DNA from: Glandiceps talaboti | Taxonomy: Eukaryota > Hemichordata > Enteropneusta > Spengelidae | Length of the DNA stretch: 55,000 nucleotides | Assembly: GCF_964340395.1 (NCBI RefSeq) | Contig: NC_135549.1 | Coordinates: forward strand, 33,357,332-33,412,331 | Direction of reading: 5' to 3' | Shown: piece by piece, positions 36,560 through 47,947 of the stretch | Layout of the letters: each line of letters starts with the position of its first letter | Position numbering within the stretch: position 1 is the first letter of the stretch | Translations under genes and position numbers: made by a program | Notes under the pieces: generated by a model | What the model was told of the DNA's origin: nothing | Databases searched by the model: none | What the model saw: only the letters and a program-made list of their open reading frames with translations

Positions 36560-37665
36560 CCCAGCGTTGTCATGGTAACGATGGTGTACCAAAATGCTGC
36601 AGGAATACTGAAGAACTTGGTATCCTTTTCATTTTTTTCAGTGTAGAACATAATTGTAGCAAATATGATAATCGCCATTGATAATGAGAAGAGGAGGAAG
36701 CCAAGCTCACTTGCACAACTCTTGAGTGTATATCCTAAAATTCGCAATCCCTGTGAATGCCTGGAAAATTTAAAAATCCTAAAAACACGGAATACTCGCA
36801 GAGTAACAAAGGCTCCGCTGAGGTCGCTGTTTTCGTCCTTGACTACTAGTCCAATATAATATGGAAATATGGCTACGACATCTATAATGGACATGACAGA
36901 ACGCATGAATTTGCAACGGTTAGGGGCTGAAAACAGTCGTAGTATATATTCTACCGTAAAAATCATGACGCAAGCAGTGTCAAGGCAAAAGAAGGTCAGT
37001 TCATACCGTTCCCCACAGGGTAGAATTGTGACAGTTCCCGGTAATGGGGCGCACGGGACAGTCTCCACGATGTTGGCTATTACAGAAACCGCAATGAAAA
37101 AGCCCGTCACGTAATAAAACACGAGTGCTGCAGTAGAAGTGTGGGGGCTTTCAAAAGCTCGCCACATCTTTTCTCTGGGTGTAAGCGATTCATCTTCTTC
37201 GCCGTCTTCCGATAGTTTATCATCGATCAATCGTTCGCTAGTGTCACGCTTACGATCACGATAATCCTCATAACAACAGTCCCCTATAATTTCAGGCATA
37301 ATTCCAAAGAACGCTAACTCCTCGTCGAACGCCGCTATACATTCCGATTTCGGATAATGCATTTTCCCTGTCCGATAGAAATTTAACACTTGTCTGAAAA
37401 TGTCCGGGTCTCGATCAAAGAAATATTCCTTGTTTTCTTCGTCATAGAAAAACTCTTTCTCGTCACTACCCAATAACGTATCAGGGTATTTATCTATCGT
37501 GTGTCGCCATGTTTCAAAGTATCGTCCACTTACGTTTATCATAACCTTCTCGTCCGATGGACGACGACGCTGCACAGGAGCGGTAGGTAACGGGTTCTGT
37601 GAAATGGGAGCCCATCCTACACCCGCTGCCCGTACAATCGGAAGCCATGCTGCAACAGATGCCAT
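36560..37665 (-). CDS. KCND: Kv4/Shal voltage-gated potassium channel, first coding exon (N-terminus to pore helix)
   Basis: Encodes the first 368 residues, plus two bases of the next codon, of a Kv4 (Shal) A-type potassium channel alpha subunit, a tetrameric plasma-membrane channel. Visible in order: the hydrophobic Kv4 N-terminus (AAWLP, residues 5-9), which in this family binds KChIP subunits and takes part in inactivation; T1 tetramerisation domain (about 40-131) with the non-Shaker zinc site HX5CX20CC (H103, C109, C130, C131); S1 (~179-199), S2 (~222-244), S3 (~255-275); S4 with R290, R293, R296, K299 and R302; S5 (~320-341); and the pore helix ending TMTTLG. The selectivity filter and C-terminal half must lie on later exons. 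The ATG is supported by an in-frame TGA 15 codons upstream (37708-37710) and by the match of the N-terminus to Kv4. The exon is intact. Vertebrate KCND genes also end their first coding exon here. Very unlikely to be another Kv subfamily. Confidence 0.96.
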
Positions 37666-38100
37666 AGTTTTCTCTTGTAGTCGTTCAGTCTTGTTATGTA
37701 TGTGTTGTCAGTTCGGACTGTCTACTACATTGAAAATTTATCAGCAGTTTCGCAGGTTTTGATTATCCACGCAACTTTCGTCAGCAATGCATAACCCCAC
37801 CTGCCTTTCGATTAACGGGTCACACAAACCACTGTTCCCCAAATTGACTCTCACGTACGTAGTGGTCCATCGGCCTTACTGATTGCGTAAATTTTGGCTC
37901 CTTTTCGCTGCAGACGCCATCCTGCTCTGCTGGTCGACACTTGGTGTAATTTAAAATGCCCGTTCAAAATGAACTCGACTGTTCGTCTGCTGTTCGGAGA
38001 AATACAAATAATCTTCGGATCGCTATCTTCAACAAATCGAGGTAAACACCCAAAGTTTTGGCTCGAGTTTGAATTAGTATATTCAGAATATAACAACTAT
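37666..38100 (-). other. Kv4 5' untranslated / presumed promoter-proximal region
   Basis: Low-repeat sequence immediately upstream of the Kv4 start codon, with CpG dinucleotides more frequent than in the surrounding AT-rich repeats. It carries the in-frame TGA at 37708-37710. No convincing acceptor site lies close to the ATG, so the 5' UTR is probably continuous with the exon. I could not pick out a TATA box or a transcription start. Short open frames on both strands here match nothing I recognise. Confidence 0.45.
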
Positions 38101-38530
38101 AACACCACTGTTACTGCTCTGAAAACTGAAACAGCGATATTTTCATGTAACAAAGGACACCGCGCAAGAAATCGTGAGTAACGACAGACAAAATGTCAAT
38201 TCTCCTTACTTTCACTGAGTCAGTGTCATCATCAGAAGCATTGTTGTCATTGCCCGCTGCTGTTATTGGATGCTTACAATAACGCACAAATAACTCTATC
38301 AATATTAACACCTTATTTGCATACATGGCTTCCGGTATTACTTACTCTTTCGCAGGATTTTCGTTTTACTTTTTGAAAATTTAATACATTACGTTATAAA
38401 ATATCGAATGAAAAAAAAATATATATATGTATTATAATGTATATATACGCACACACAAACACATTTTTTTAAATACAGAATTGCAATATATGTTTCAACA
38501 AATATTAAAGGGGGAACTCAATGTCAAGAG
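38100..38530. other. Upstream flank with no recognised feature
   Basis: Low-repeat sequence becoming AT-rich (AAAAAAAAATATATATATG at ~38410). Short open frames are not recognisable. Confidence 0.35.
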
Positions 38531-38532
38531 GT

Positions 38533-38573
38533 GGATGGATGGACTGACGGAGGGACGAACGGACGGACGGACT

Positions 38574-38608
<35 letters not shown>

Positions 38609-38651
38609 GGACGGACTTACGGACGGATGGATGGATGGATGGATGGATGGA
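38533..38651. repeat. Compound (GGAT)/(GGAC)/(GACA) microsatellite
   Basis: GGATGGATGG, then GACGGACGG, (CAGA)n 38573-38608, GGACGG, and GGAT repeats to 38651. Confidence 0.95.
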
Positions 38652-39144
38652 TAATGTAATGGTATGTTTTGAAAACATGGAACACTGTCATTTTTTGCAT
38701 TATTTACAAAAACAACTCGAAACAAACATTGCAAAAAATGAACCGCATAGCAATAATAGCAAATTAAAATAATAAATTATTTGGTTATCTCATCATCCAT
38801 TAGCGTTCTAGGCCTACTTGCTACACGTTGTGCAGCTGTTCGTTCATTACTATATTAGCTACAACTGGTAGCACGAGTTAATATGAAGTGTCAACATATT
38901 TCACTCGTCTTTCTCTAATATTCTCAACATGCTTTGTTTAGTTAGAGGTATTGTAATTATTATTGTTATTGTTATAGTTATATACATACACTACTAAAAA
39001 GATGAGTAAAAAACATACAGGAACAAACAACACAATAAACCAAAGTGAGGTAAGAATATTGATAAAACTAAAATAAAAATAAAAATGTATGATTCAAATG
39101 TTAGTTGTCAGAAAATCTAACGGCTAAAACTATTCTATATTATT

Positions 39145-39196
39145 GGTGGTGGTGGTGGTGGTGGTGGTGGTGGTGGTGGTGGTGGTGGTGGTGGTT
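39145..39196. repeat. (GGT)n microsatellite
   Basis: About 17 GGT repeats. Confidence 0.96.
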
Positions 39197-39679
39197 ATTT
39201 GATATTCGTCCATCTTTTTTATCAGTGCGGCCACTACAGTGGTTGGAAATAATAGATTAGCGTGTAATTTAGAAAGTCCGATCTGCTGTCAAATTACCTA
39301 AACATAATAGACACATAGATAAGGGTTGCCACATGGATGCTATGTAGGCCTACATGTATTGTGGTATACGTTGTACTGTTGGGGTTAAACCAGGGTTAAA
39401 CCATGTATTCCATTGTAGGTCGACATAGCGGAACAGTTGACACAAATTTAAACGTGTAACGATCTGGGTTAATGCATAATTGATGTTGTATTGTTAGAGA
39501 TGGCTCACTGTGAATAGATCGGATACAAAACAAACACTCAGTAACACCCAAACAAATCCCGTTGAATACAAAACAGCGATATGGTTCATGTATCCCCATA
39601 GAAGTGCAACAGCCGATCATCAATCAAAAGACAAATAAACCAAACAGTAGTTTACAATAGCAACCCAATGCACATACGT

Positions 39680-39738
39680 ACGTACATACATACATACATA
39701 CATACATACATACATACATACATACATACATACATACA

Positions 39739-39769
<31 letters not shown>
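39680..39769. repeat. (CATA)n microsatellite
   Basis: About 22 CATA repeats preceded by ACGTACGTACATAC. Confidence 0.97.
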
Positions 39770-39770
<1 letters not shown>

Positions 39771-40739
39771 GCCATTGTCAATATTGTATATATATCAAGT
39801 CACATGAAATTTCAAGTATATTCCGACATGTAATATATTGGATAACTAGCCAATAAAACTATTCAAACTAATTACCCAGACACATCAAACGATACTGCAC
39901 ACGAGCGCTGTGTTAGCATCGATGTATGTACCAAATTTGATAACATTTCAAACTTGCAGTATTGTCTGGCATTTGACCAAAACCATTGATAATAATTATT
40001 AACGGACAACTAATCGAAAATCTACACCAAATATAATAACGGATTCACATCTTTGGATCTGAATGTGAATTTTTTTTAAAAATTGGTCTGACCCAATCTG
40101 AATAAAAATTTTACTTCGCGATTTCTTTTTGGCTGTTACGTTTACTGTCGTTTGTTCTATTGTGAGCGCTCGTTACAGACATCTATATAGCGCTTAATTC
40201 AAGCCAAAAGTCGAACTCGTCAACTGATAAGTTAGGGTCGTCAAATGACAATCAGGACCGTCAAATGATTAGTCAATGTCCACAATTGATAAGTCAATGC
40301 CTTTAATTAATGAATAGAAATGCACGAATGATATATGATATAGTCAAACTCTTGACGATGAATCAATCCAGAGCTGTACTACTACCAAACTGGTGTTTAT
40401 AGTTGAAGTTCGTGGTACCCCTTAGGATGGTTGATCGTCAACCCATTACGCCACGACGCGTCATACCCTACGTCACATTTCGTCATGCAAGTTTTCTTCA
40501 GATTCTAACTCCTGAGCTAGCTAGGGATGACAACGGTGATCAACTTGGGAGAACCAAAGCTTCTTGAGTGTATGTTAAAACAGACGAAGTGGTTCCACAC
40601 AACGAATATCAGACTTTTGAATGGGGCTGTTCTTTTTGGTTGATGATGTAATAAAACTAGCCATATGGCATATGAAATCGGATCTTTTATGTCTTTCAAA
40701 TATGACAACAGCGATCCTTTGTTGTTAAATTTAGACAAT

Positions 40740-41083
40740 AAAGGAATAACATTCTAGGTTAGATTCAGAGACGATATATATATTCATGACATGTCATGGA
40801 AGAAACCACAAACTATATGATTTTATTACAAAAATAAACCAAATGCATCCACATTAAAATTTTCGTTCGAATGTTCACAGCATAAAATAACATATCTTGA
40901 CCTAGAAGTATACAAAGGTCAAAGATACCATAGCGAAAACGTATGTGACATTCGAACACACACAAAAACGACTGGCATATTCCAATTTCTACACAGAGAA
41001 TCTTGTCATCCAAGGGCAACATTCAGTGGTTTCGAATTCACTAAAAGAGAAATCCAAAGGCTAGCTACGGTCAGATTTTAATT
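40740..41083 (+). pseudogene. Penelope-like retroelement reverse transcriptase remnant
   Basis: Three frame pieces in series: RFRDDIYI (40761-40784), a match to the RT catalytic double-aspartate box; KLYDFITKINQMHP in another frame; then a longer piece (~40846-41080) with LKFSFECS, ITYLDLEVYKG, FQFLHRESCHP and REIQRLATV. This succession (double-Asp box, INxxHP, a hydrophobic LD..YKG strand, LHxxSxHP, E..R) is the pattern of Penelope-like RTs downstream of the active site. At least two frameshifts and a stop make it dead. No GIY-YIG domain was recognised after 41083. Family assigned from remembered motif order only. Confidence 0.6.
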
Positions 41084-41114
41084 TATAGTAGGGGCGAAAA
41101 TATTTTTGTCAAAA

Positions 41115-41175
41115 AAAATTCTCAGCACCCCTTCAAAAACTTCAAAAAAATTCTCAGCACCCCTTCAAAAACTTT
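41115..41175. repeat. Short tandem duplication (~34 bp, two copies)
   Basis: AAATTCTCAGCACCCCTTC..AAAAACTT occurs at 41117 and 41149 head to tail. Confidence 0.85.
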
Positions 41176-41499
41176 CATGACCTCTCCCCGCCCAACATTT
41201 AGCCAAGAATTTTCGTAGCCTTCCCTTACACATATTTTAATATGTGTAGTTATACAGTACCCCCCCCCACACACACCAACCACCACCACTTCCTGCATTC
41301 TAGAGAATGATGTACAATTGTATGGTAAACTACAATAACACAAGCCATTGAGAATGACATAGTCCCCGCTATGATTGGGTTTTAAGGAATTATCACTACT
41401 CTGATCACGCAACAACACTTGACAATGTGAACCTAAATCAAACAGACTTAGATATGTTGTGTCTGCTTGTTGGACATGGAACATGCCTACAACAATAAA

Positions 41500-42312
41500 G
41501 GATGGGTCGGGTATGGGGGATTGTATCACGACGAAAATGGATATGCACGTGTATGTCATAGAACACTGTCCTAATACCAACTTTGAATGAGATCTGTTCA
41601 AGCATGTCTGAGTTATGGCTTTGGACATAGAAAAATCGCAAACAAAATGGCTGCCAGGCAGCCATATTGGATCGTATCATGATGAAAATGGATATCCACA
41701 TGTATGTCATAGAACACTGTCCTAATACCAACTTTGAATGAGATCTGTTCAAGCATGTCTGAGTTATGGCTTTGGACATAGAAAAATCGCAAACAAAATG
41801 GCTGCCAGGCAGCCATATTGGATCGTATCATGATGAAAATGGATATCCACATGTATGTCATAGAACACTGTCCTAATACCAACTTTGAATGAGATCTATC
41901 CAAGCATGTCTGAGTTATGGCTTTGGACATGGAAAGTTCACGAACAAAATGGCTGCTAGGCGGCCATATTGGATCGTATCATGACAACAATGAATATGCA
42001 CATGTATGTCATAGAACACTGTCCTAATACCAACTTTGAATGAGATCTGTTCAAGCATGTCTGAGTTATGGCTTTAGACAGGGAAAATTTGCAAACAAAA
42101 TGGCTGCTAGGCGGCCATATTGGATCGTATCATGAAACAAATTGACGTGCATATGTATGTCATTGTATGTTGCCCCTGTACCAAGTTTGAAAAAAATCGG
42201 TCCAGGCATCTCCAAGAAACGGCTAGCGCTGCAGACGGACGGACGGACGCACGGACAGACGGAACCCAATCCATAAGTCCCCGTCACGGACTTCGTCCGG
42301 CAGGGACTAATA
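41500..42312 (+). mobile_element. Family C hairpin-ended element with 151-bp tandem units
   Basis: Four to five 151-bp units (shared phrases GCCATATTGGATCGTATCAT, ATGTATGTCATAGAACACTG, TCTGAGTTATGGCTTT). The last unit diverges into CCAAGTTTGAAAAAAATCGG (42181), a GGACGGACGG tract (42237-42262) and a terminal stem-loop (42276-42308) followed by AATAAC. Unit length not divisible by three; open frames of 105-168 residues on the minus strand come from the repeat. Architecture as in bivalve pearl elements. Confidence 0.85.
42276..42308 (+). other. Terminal stem-loop of family C
   Basis: AGTCCC pairs with GGGACT and CGGAC with GTCCG around TTC, an 11-bp interrupted stem at the very end of the element. 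Confidence 0.85.
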
Positions 42313-42815
42313 ACAGTGGCAATCGACTTCGGCCTCCATAGATAACAATGAGATTTCTTTACAAATAGATGTCGGCTTTGCGAGTAAAAGGTCTCACATC
42401 GTGTGGGCTGTAACCTGTACTTGGAAATACTTAGCCAGCAGAATTTTCTTTTTTCAATCCTGATTTTGGGCAGAAGCAGCATACCCCATGATAGCCAGTG
42501 GAGAGGGTGTTGGAGGGGGTGTACCCCTCCCTTGGTGAGCACTTTGAAAATTCAGGACATGTAGGAAGCCATTCAGTGCCAAACTATACACATTATCGAA
42601 AGCCATAGACGTACTTGAAAATTGTAGTACCCCAATTTTACTCTGAATACATTATTATACAACTTCATGCTATATTGATAATGTCTACACTTTACCTTAT
42701 AAACAGATATTTCGGCAGACACATACATTTATTTGGCTATTGACTGCCTCATAATTTAATGTATGGTACTTAAATGAAGTAAACATTTTTGCAAACGTAC
42801 AAGGCAAACGACTGC
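42313..42815. other. Stretch with no recognised feature
   Basis: No gene or repeat family recognised. Confidence 0.35.
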
Positions 42816-42818
42816 TCT

Positions 42819-42820
42819 TC

Positions 42821-42917
<97 letters not shown>
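42819..42917. repeat. (CAGA)n microsatellite
   Basis: About 24 CAGA repeats. Unlike other GACA tracts here, I see no terminal hairpin next to it. Confidence 0.97.
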
Positions 42918-42919
<2 letters not shown>

Positions 42920-43069
42920 ACAAATTGACAATAATTGATTTGGTTAATTTGGTCACAAAACTATGGCTTGTAAAATGTTACCCTCCCCCAAACATTATAA
43001 TGCAAAATATGGCCCTCCCCCAAGAACAGGTTTGTCAAATGTGACCCCCCCCCCCATTCCTCCGGCCCT

Positions 43070-43526
43070 CCCCCTGTAAATACCGAAGGCTCCCTAAGCG
43101 CCATCTTACACAACATCATAGGCGTTCCCGTACCAAATCTCAGCGCAGAGTGAATTCTCAACGAATGAGAACGTGTAATGCGCCGAAACGTATGAATTTG
43201 AAAATCCGAATTTCTTTTGGTAAGAAGATCGGAAAGGTAGGGAGGTACCATGTTATGGACTGTTTTAAAGATCAGTAAGTACCGTATTTATTAAAAAGGA
43301 ATTTTTTATCTGAAGGTAAAATGTCTACTTTTTAAAAAGATCTAATATTTGCAATGACATTTTCCCTTGTACTGATGTTTAAGATAAGCCTGAAGGCTTG
43401 TTTTTGCATAGGGAGCTCATCTTCCAACAGTGAATAAGTTGCAATACATTTTGTAAATGATGTAGAATATACAATAAATATACGGTAAAAATGCAGTTGT
43501 ATTGGAAATCGTACAAGTGTACTCAC
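43070..43526 (-). pseudogene. CR1/L2-like LINE, C-terminal remnant
   Basis: Minus-strand pieces in two or three frames: LPMQKQAFRLILNISTREN (43360-43430 region), then IRYLLIFKTVHN running into MVPPYLSDLLTKRNSDF (about 43190-43290). An 'LQKRAxRLIL ... K.LN.LAPPYLS.LL..R' pattern is the region after the reverse transcriptase in CR1/L2/jockey-type LINE ORF2 proteins. Frames are broken. Same strand as the LINE at 47329-49351, of which it could be the displaced 3' end. Confidence 0.55.
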
Positions 43527-43529
43527 CAG

Positions 43530-43880
43530 GAACCTGTCGTGAACTTTTCGTGATCCATGGTTCCGGGTTTAGTGATAGGGACGTGCTTCTGAATTTGAAA
43601 TGTAGCGGTCATCTGACGTCATTAGTCAACGCCCCTTTCTGGGCCAATCAGTAATGAACATTAGACGGCTACATCGTTTGACTTGCCTTTGACATACAGA
43701 GGAGTTTATATAGCGCTCACTTATTGTAAAAGGTCCATTTTTCTTGTTACAAAAGCATTTTCTGCCCCCAGTAATAGTGTATAACTTTACTTGGCACCTA
43801 TTCTTCATGCAGGTATGTTTTTGTTGCAAATGTGCATGTTTTATTCAAATTTGAAAGGTTAACGAAACAAGATGACCACC
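43530..43880. other. Stretch with no recognised feature
   Basis: No family or gene recognised. Confidence 0.35.
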
Positions 43881-43884
43881 CTTT

Positions 43885-44140
43885 AATATTTCTTCGTAGT
43901 ATAGAGATTGATACATTTGTAGCAGCAAGATTCGTACGATATTTTCCTAAGAAACCGACATTCTAAGCAATAAGAAACCAACAATCTATGAAATATTACA
44001 CGCCCCTGTGATAATATTTCTTCGTAGTATAGAGATTGATACATTTGTAGCAGCAAGATTCGTACGATATTTTCCCAAGAAACCGACATTCTAAGCAATA
44101 AGAAACCAACAATCTATGAAATACTACACGCCCCTGTGGA
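43885..44140. repeat. 128-bp direct tandem duplication
   Basis: 43885-44012 and 44013-44140 are nearly identical (AATATTTCTTCGTAGTATAG at each start; TTTTCCTAAG against TTTTCCCAAG is one difference). Confidence 0.93.
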
Positions 44141-44377
44141 CCGGACCAGATGTTACAACATATATCAAAGCAGGCTGAATATGGCTGAGATAAAATAATC
44201 TTCGCTAGTATGTACATCTAGAAACCTAGAAATACAGTGCAGTGCAGCAGTATTATTGATACACACTCGTCTTTCAGAGTTGATGTGAATGAAAACCACA
44301 TTGACAACATTCTCCGTCCGGAAATATGGCCAGAAGGGTAACTTGTAAAGCCCTACTATCTTTCGAAATCTGAGCTA

Positions 44378-47195
44378 ATGGCGAAAAGGAGGATGGCACC
44401 TGTTGCTACTACTATAATTATGAACTGTATTAATATCGCAACCTACAATGTACGGGGTCTAAAATCCTCTTTAGGTGATGTAAAGAATTTGCTTGACATT
44501 TTACTTATTCAAGAACACTGGCTTAATAACGATAATTTATCAGTTCTTACAACATTGCACAGACTTTTTTACCTCAGTGGGTGTGAGCGCCATAGATACT
44601 TCATAAGGTGTTCTCACTTGCAGGTCCTTTGTACGTGTTGGTATTCTTTGGAGTACATATCTAAATGGTGTTACACCGATTCTAATACAAGACGAAAACC
44701 GCATTGTCGGTATACGTATGAAGCTGGATGGTAAGCCTGATTTAGTCATTATCAAATGTATATCTACCAACTGCAAACTCAGATAGTGACTGGGCTTGTT
44801 ACAGAACATTACCAATGATTTGGACATATGTTGTTGTCTTATCGTCGGAGTTTTAATGAGATTTTAATGCACATCCATGGTCGGCCAATACGAATGTGGA
44901 TTGTTAGAGAACTTTACTAGGGACAATAATTTTGTTCTTGCAGACATTGATCGTCTTCCAACCAGCACTTAGTACACATATCTGAGTGACTTGTTTTACT
45001 CAGAGCTGGCTTGATCATATTATCTGTACAACAGCTACACAAGATTATTGAATCCATTAATGTCAAGTATGACACTATTTCATCTGACCATTTTCCTGTT
45101 ATATGCAAACCACTCTACTACCAAAGCTGAGTTCGGTTCAACAAAATGCGATCACCTTGCTGGAATAAAGCTACTGTTCAACACTTAAATAACTATACAC
45201 AGCCTCTTATCCAGGGTTTATATTCCTAGCAAAGCCCTTCCTTGTACTGATACAAACTGTTACATTCATAATGAACAAACTAACAGTTTCTATAATGACA
45301 TTACATCTGCATTAAAGCTTGCCGCAGAAAAGACTGTTCCACCTTCCGCTAATTCCAACAAACACACCATACCGGGTTGTATTACAGTCTAGTTAAGGAT
45401 CACTATGAGAAGGCTCGCACAGAGATCTGGAGATCTGGAGAGAAAATGGGTCTCATAAGTCCTGTTCTTTGAATTAATGAGGAAATCTCGAGCGCAATTT
45501 ACTGTAGAAAAGCAGAAAATCAGCTAAAAGCAAATGTTCTAGCACAAAGTCTAAATAATGACACAAAGTCTTATTGGAAACATGTTCCTAAACGTAGAAA
45601 TATAGCACCAGCGCCTTCATCTGTGGCTGGGTTCTTCAGTGATTCAAATGTTGTTAATATGACAGTGGAAAGAACACTACGAGGCTATATTGACTAGAAC
45701 TGGCAAAGACTACACCTGTTATCCCAAACAATCAATTCTGCGATGACATGTGTGTGAGCCAAGACGACATATGTGATTAAGGACTTGAAAACAGGTGCAT
45801 CTTCTGGTATTGATAGGAATATGCCTGAACATCTTAAGAATGCCCCTTCTAGAGTTTCTTAGTTGATATCCATGTGTTCCACTGCTATTTTAATACATGG
45901 TTTTGTGCCCAAACAGTTAATGACGACTATTCTAGTCCCAATTCCTAAAGACCCTGGTGGCGACATCTGTGATAAATCAAATTATCGTCCTGTAGCTGTG
46001 GCAACTACTGCATCTAAACTTCTGGAGAGAGTTTGGTTAAATCGCTGTATGGATTGTCTGCCTACAACTGATGATAATCATTTTAGTTTTAAACCAGAGC
46101 ACGGCACTGACATGGCAATTTTTGAGCTACTGTATGTGTCGCAACACACCAGGTCCTGTATTTGTAACTTTCATGGATGCATAACACGTATTTGACTATG
46201 TCCGCCATGACATTCTGACAAGTTAGTGGCGAGGGGTGTTGAGCCCTTTTTAATTAAGGTTTTGACATATATATATATATATCGCTACCAAGAATTTGTT
46301 GTTAAATGGAATGGATGTTTATCTGAAGGTTTTTATTCAAGTAATGGGGTAAAGCAAGGAGGAATTATTTCACATATATTATTCACAGTGTATATGGACA
46401 AACTAAGTAACAATCTTTCAGCTCTCCCTTGTGCATGCCTTATTGGTGGCTACAAAGTAAATCACTTGATTTATACTGATGATTTGGTTATTTTTTCAAA
46501 CAGGTGCGTACGCGTATGGTCAACAAATGCTAGTTGATACCTGTGGCCAATATGGTAATATGTGTACAATATTCTTCAATGAGAAAAAAAGCATGTGTAA
46601 GCAAATGCAAGGCCAGTCAACCAATGGACGAAAACCTAGCTATATGTTAATATATACCTGGGTCATTTAATCACTTCAGTTCTAAAAGACAATCTCGATA
46701 TCGAGGCCAAGACCCGTACTTTTTACGCCAGAGGGAATTCGATAATCCGTGATATTAAGTTTGCGTCCTTTCCAGTTAAATGTCACTTGTTTTCTGTTTT
46801 CTGTGATGTGCCATATTGTTCATACCTGTGAAGTAACGTTTTAGTTAATACTTTTAAAACTTCTCTGGAAATCTTATGCGATCAGCTTTTTAGAAAGTTA
46901 TCTGGTTTTAATTACTCAGTTGTACAAAGTAATAGTTTAATGTTTGTCAGTTTGTCCATTCGTACTTTCGGTGAAGTTTTGAGGAAAAAGACTGTCAGTT
47001 CTGTAGCCAGACTGTATATATTGTGTAATCCTATGAATTGTTGTGTCAAATATGATTTTGTCTCAGAGTGCATTGTGGCATGTTTGGTGTAAGACGATTT
47101 TTTAAAGTTCCTTTATTGTATATATTATTCTTTTCGCTACTTTTATTTAATTCTGTATATGGAATTTTTTGTCTGAAATAAAGTTTAATTAATTA
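44378..47195 (+). pseudogene. Non-LTR retrotransposon (LINE), decayed, plus strand
   Basis: Retrotransposon ORF2 remains in several frames. The apurinic endonuclease starts after the ATG at 44378 (INIATYNVRGLKS, then LLIQEHWL). Further on: LKTGASSGIDRNMPEHLK (~45783), ILVPIPKDPGG..SNYRPVAVATTASKLLERV (45930-46035), GVKQGGIISHILFTVYMDKLS (46345-46410) and the active-site box LIYTDDLVIFS (46468-46500, YTDD in place of the usual YADD). A C-terminal fragment with FGEVLRKKTVSSVARLY lies near 46970-47020. Stops and frameshifts throughout, so inactive. The 3' end carries AATAAAG and a short TTAA-type tail (47175-47200). APE-type non-LTR; clade not assigned. Confidence 0.88.
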
Positions 47196-47200
47196 ATTAG
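47175..47200 (+). other. LINE 3' end: AATAAA and (TTAA)n-like tail
   Basis: AATAAAG then TTTAATTAATTAATTAG, a short-period tail in place of poly-A, taken as the insertion's right edge. Confidence 0.6.
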
Positions 47201-47328
47201 TTGAAATCCTTTTACAAATATAGTGACAATGTTTGACCCAGGATAGAGCTGAATCTCTAAAGAAACCTATAGAGTTTTCCATATTGGAAAGTGAAATGGA
47301 AATATTATTAAAAAGAGGGTAACAGCTG

Positions 47329-47860
47329 TCATGCGTAGGAGAATGTTTTTTTTTTGGGTGGAATTAACATGGCTTTAGTTTTATCAGTGTTAAGAATCGT
47401 GTGATTTTGGTTGCACCAGTGATTAAGTTTGTCAAGGTCATTATTGATTGTCTGATTAATTTGAGAAACTGAAGAAGATGAGTAAAGCAAGGAAGAGTCA
47501 TCAGCATAAGTGTTGATATGATTTAATAATGTATAAATAAAGGTAATTAATATAAATAAAAAAAATAAAAGAGGTCTTAAGATAGAACCTTGTTGTACAC
47601 CGGAGTTAATAGATAGCATTGAAGATTGACAATTTAACATTGTTTTCTATCACTGAGATATGAACCACTCAATAGCCGAAGCATTTAAATTATAGATTTT
47701 AAGTTTATCAAAAAATGACCAGTTATAAATGATTGACAAATCAAAAGCTTTAGATAAGTCTAGAAAAACTATGCTACTCCATTCATTCATTCATTCATTC
47801 ATTCATTCATTCATTCATTCATTCATTCATTCATTCATTCATCCATCCATCCATCCATTC

Positions 47861-47947
<87 letters not shown>

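Larger units (their letters stand above)
38655..40540. other. Stretch with simple repeats but no recognised gene
   Basis: AT-rich upstream flank holding a (GGT)n tract (39145-39196) and a (CATA)n tract (39680-39769). The segment 40180-40300 repeats GTCAAATGA/ATAAGTCAATG-like phrases irregularly. Nothing else recognised. Confidence 0.4.

Noticed and set aside
36665-37762. Plus-strand open frames opposite the Kv4 exon
   Set aside because: Shadows of the real minus-strand exon.
41122-41930. Minus-strand open frames of 105-168 residues with the phrase SKAITQTCLNRSHSKLV
   Set aside because: Repeated exactly every 151 bp, the period of family C; units shift frame because 151 is not a multiple of three.
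43240-43260. GGTACCATGTTATGGAC as the start of a Kv4 second exon (reverse complement of a YGDMVP-like codon run)
   Set aside because: It lies on the wrong side of exon 1 for the minus strand, and the surrounding frame encodes LINE C-terminal sequence.
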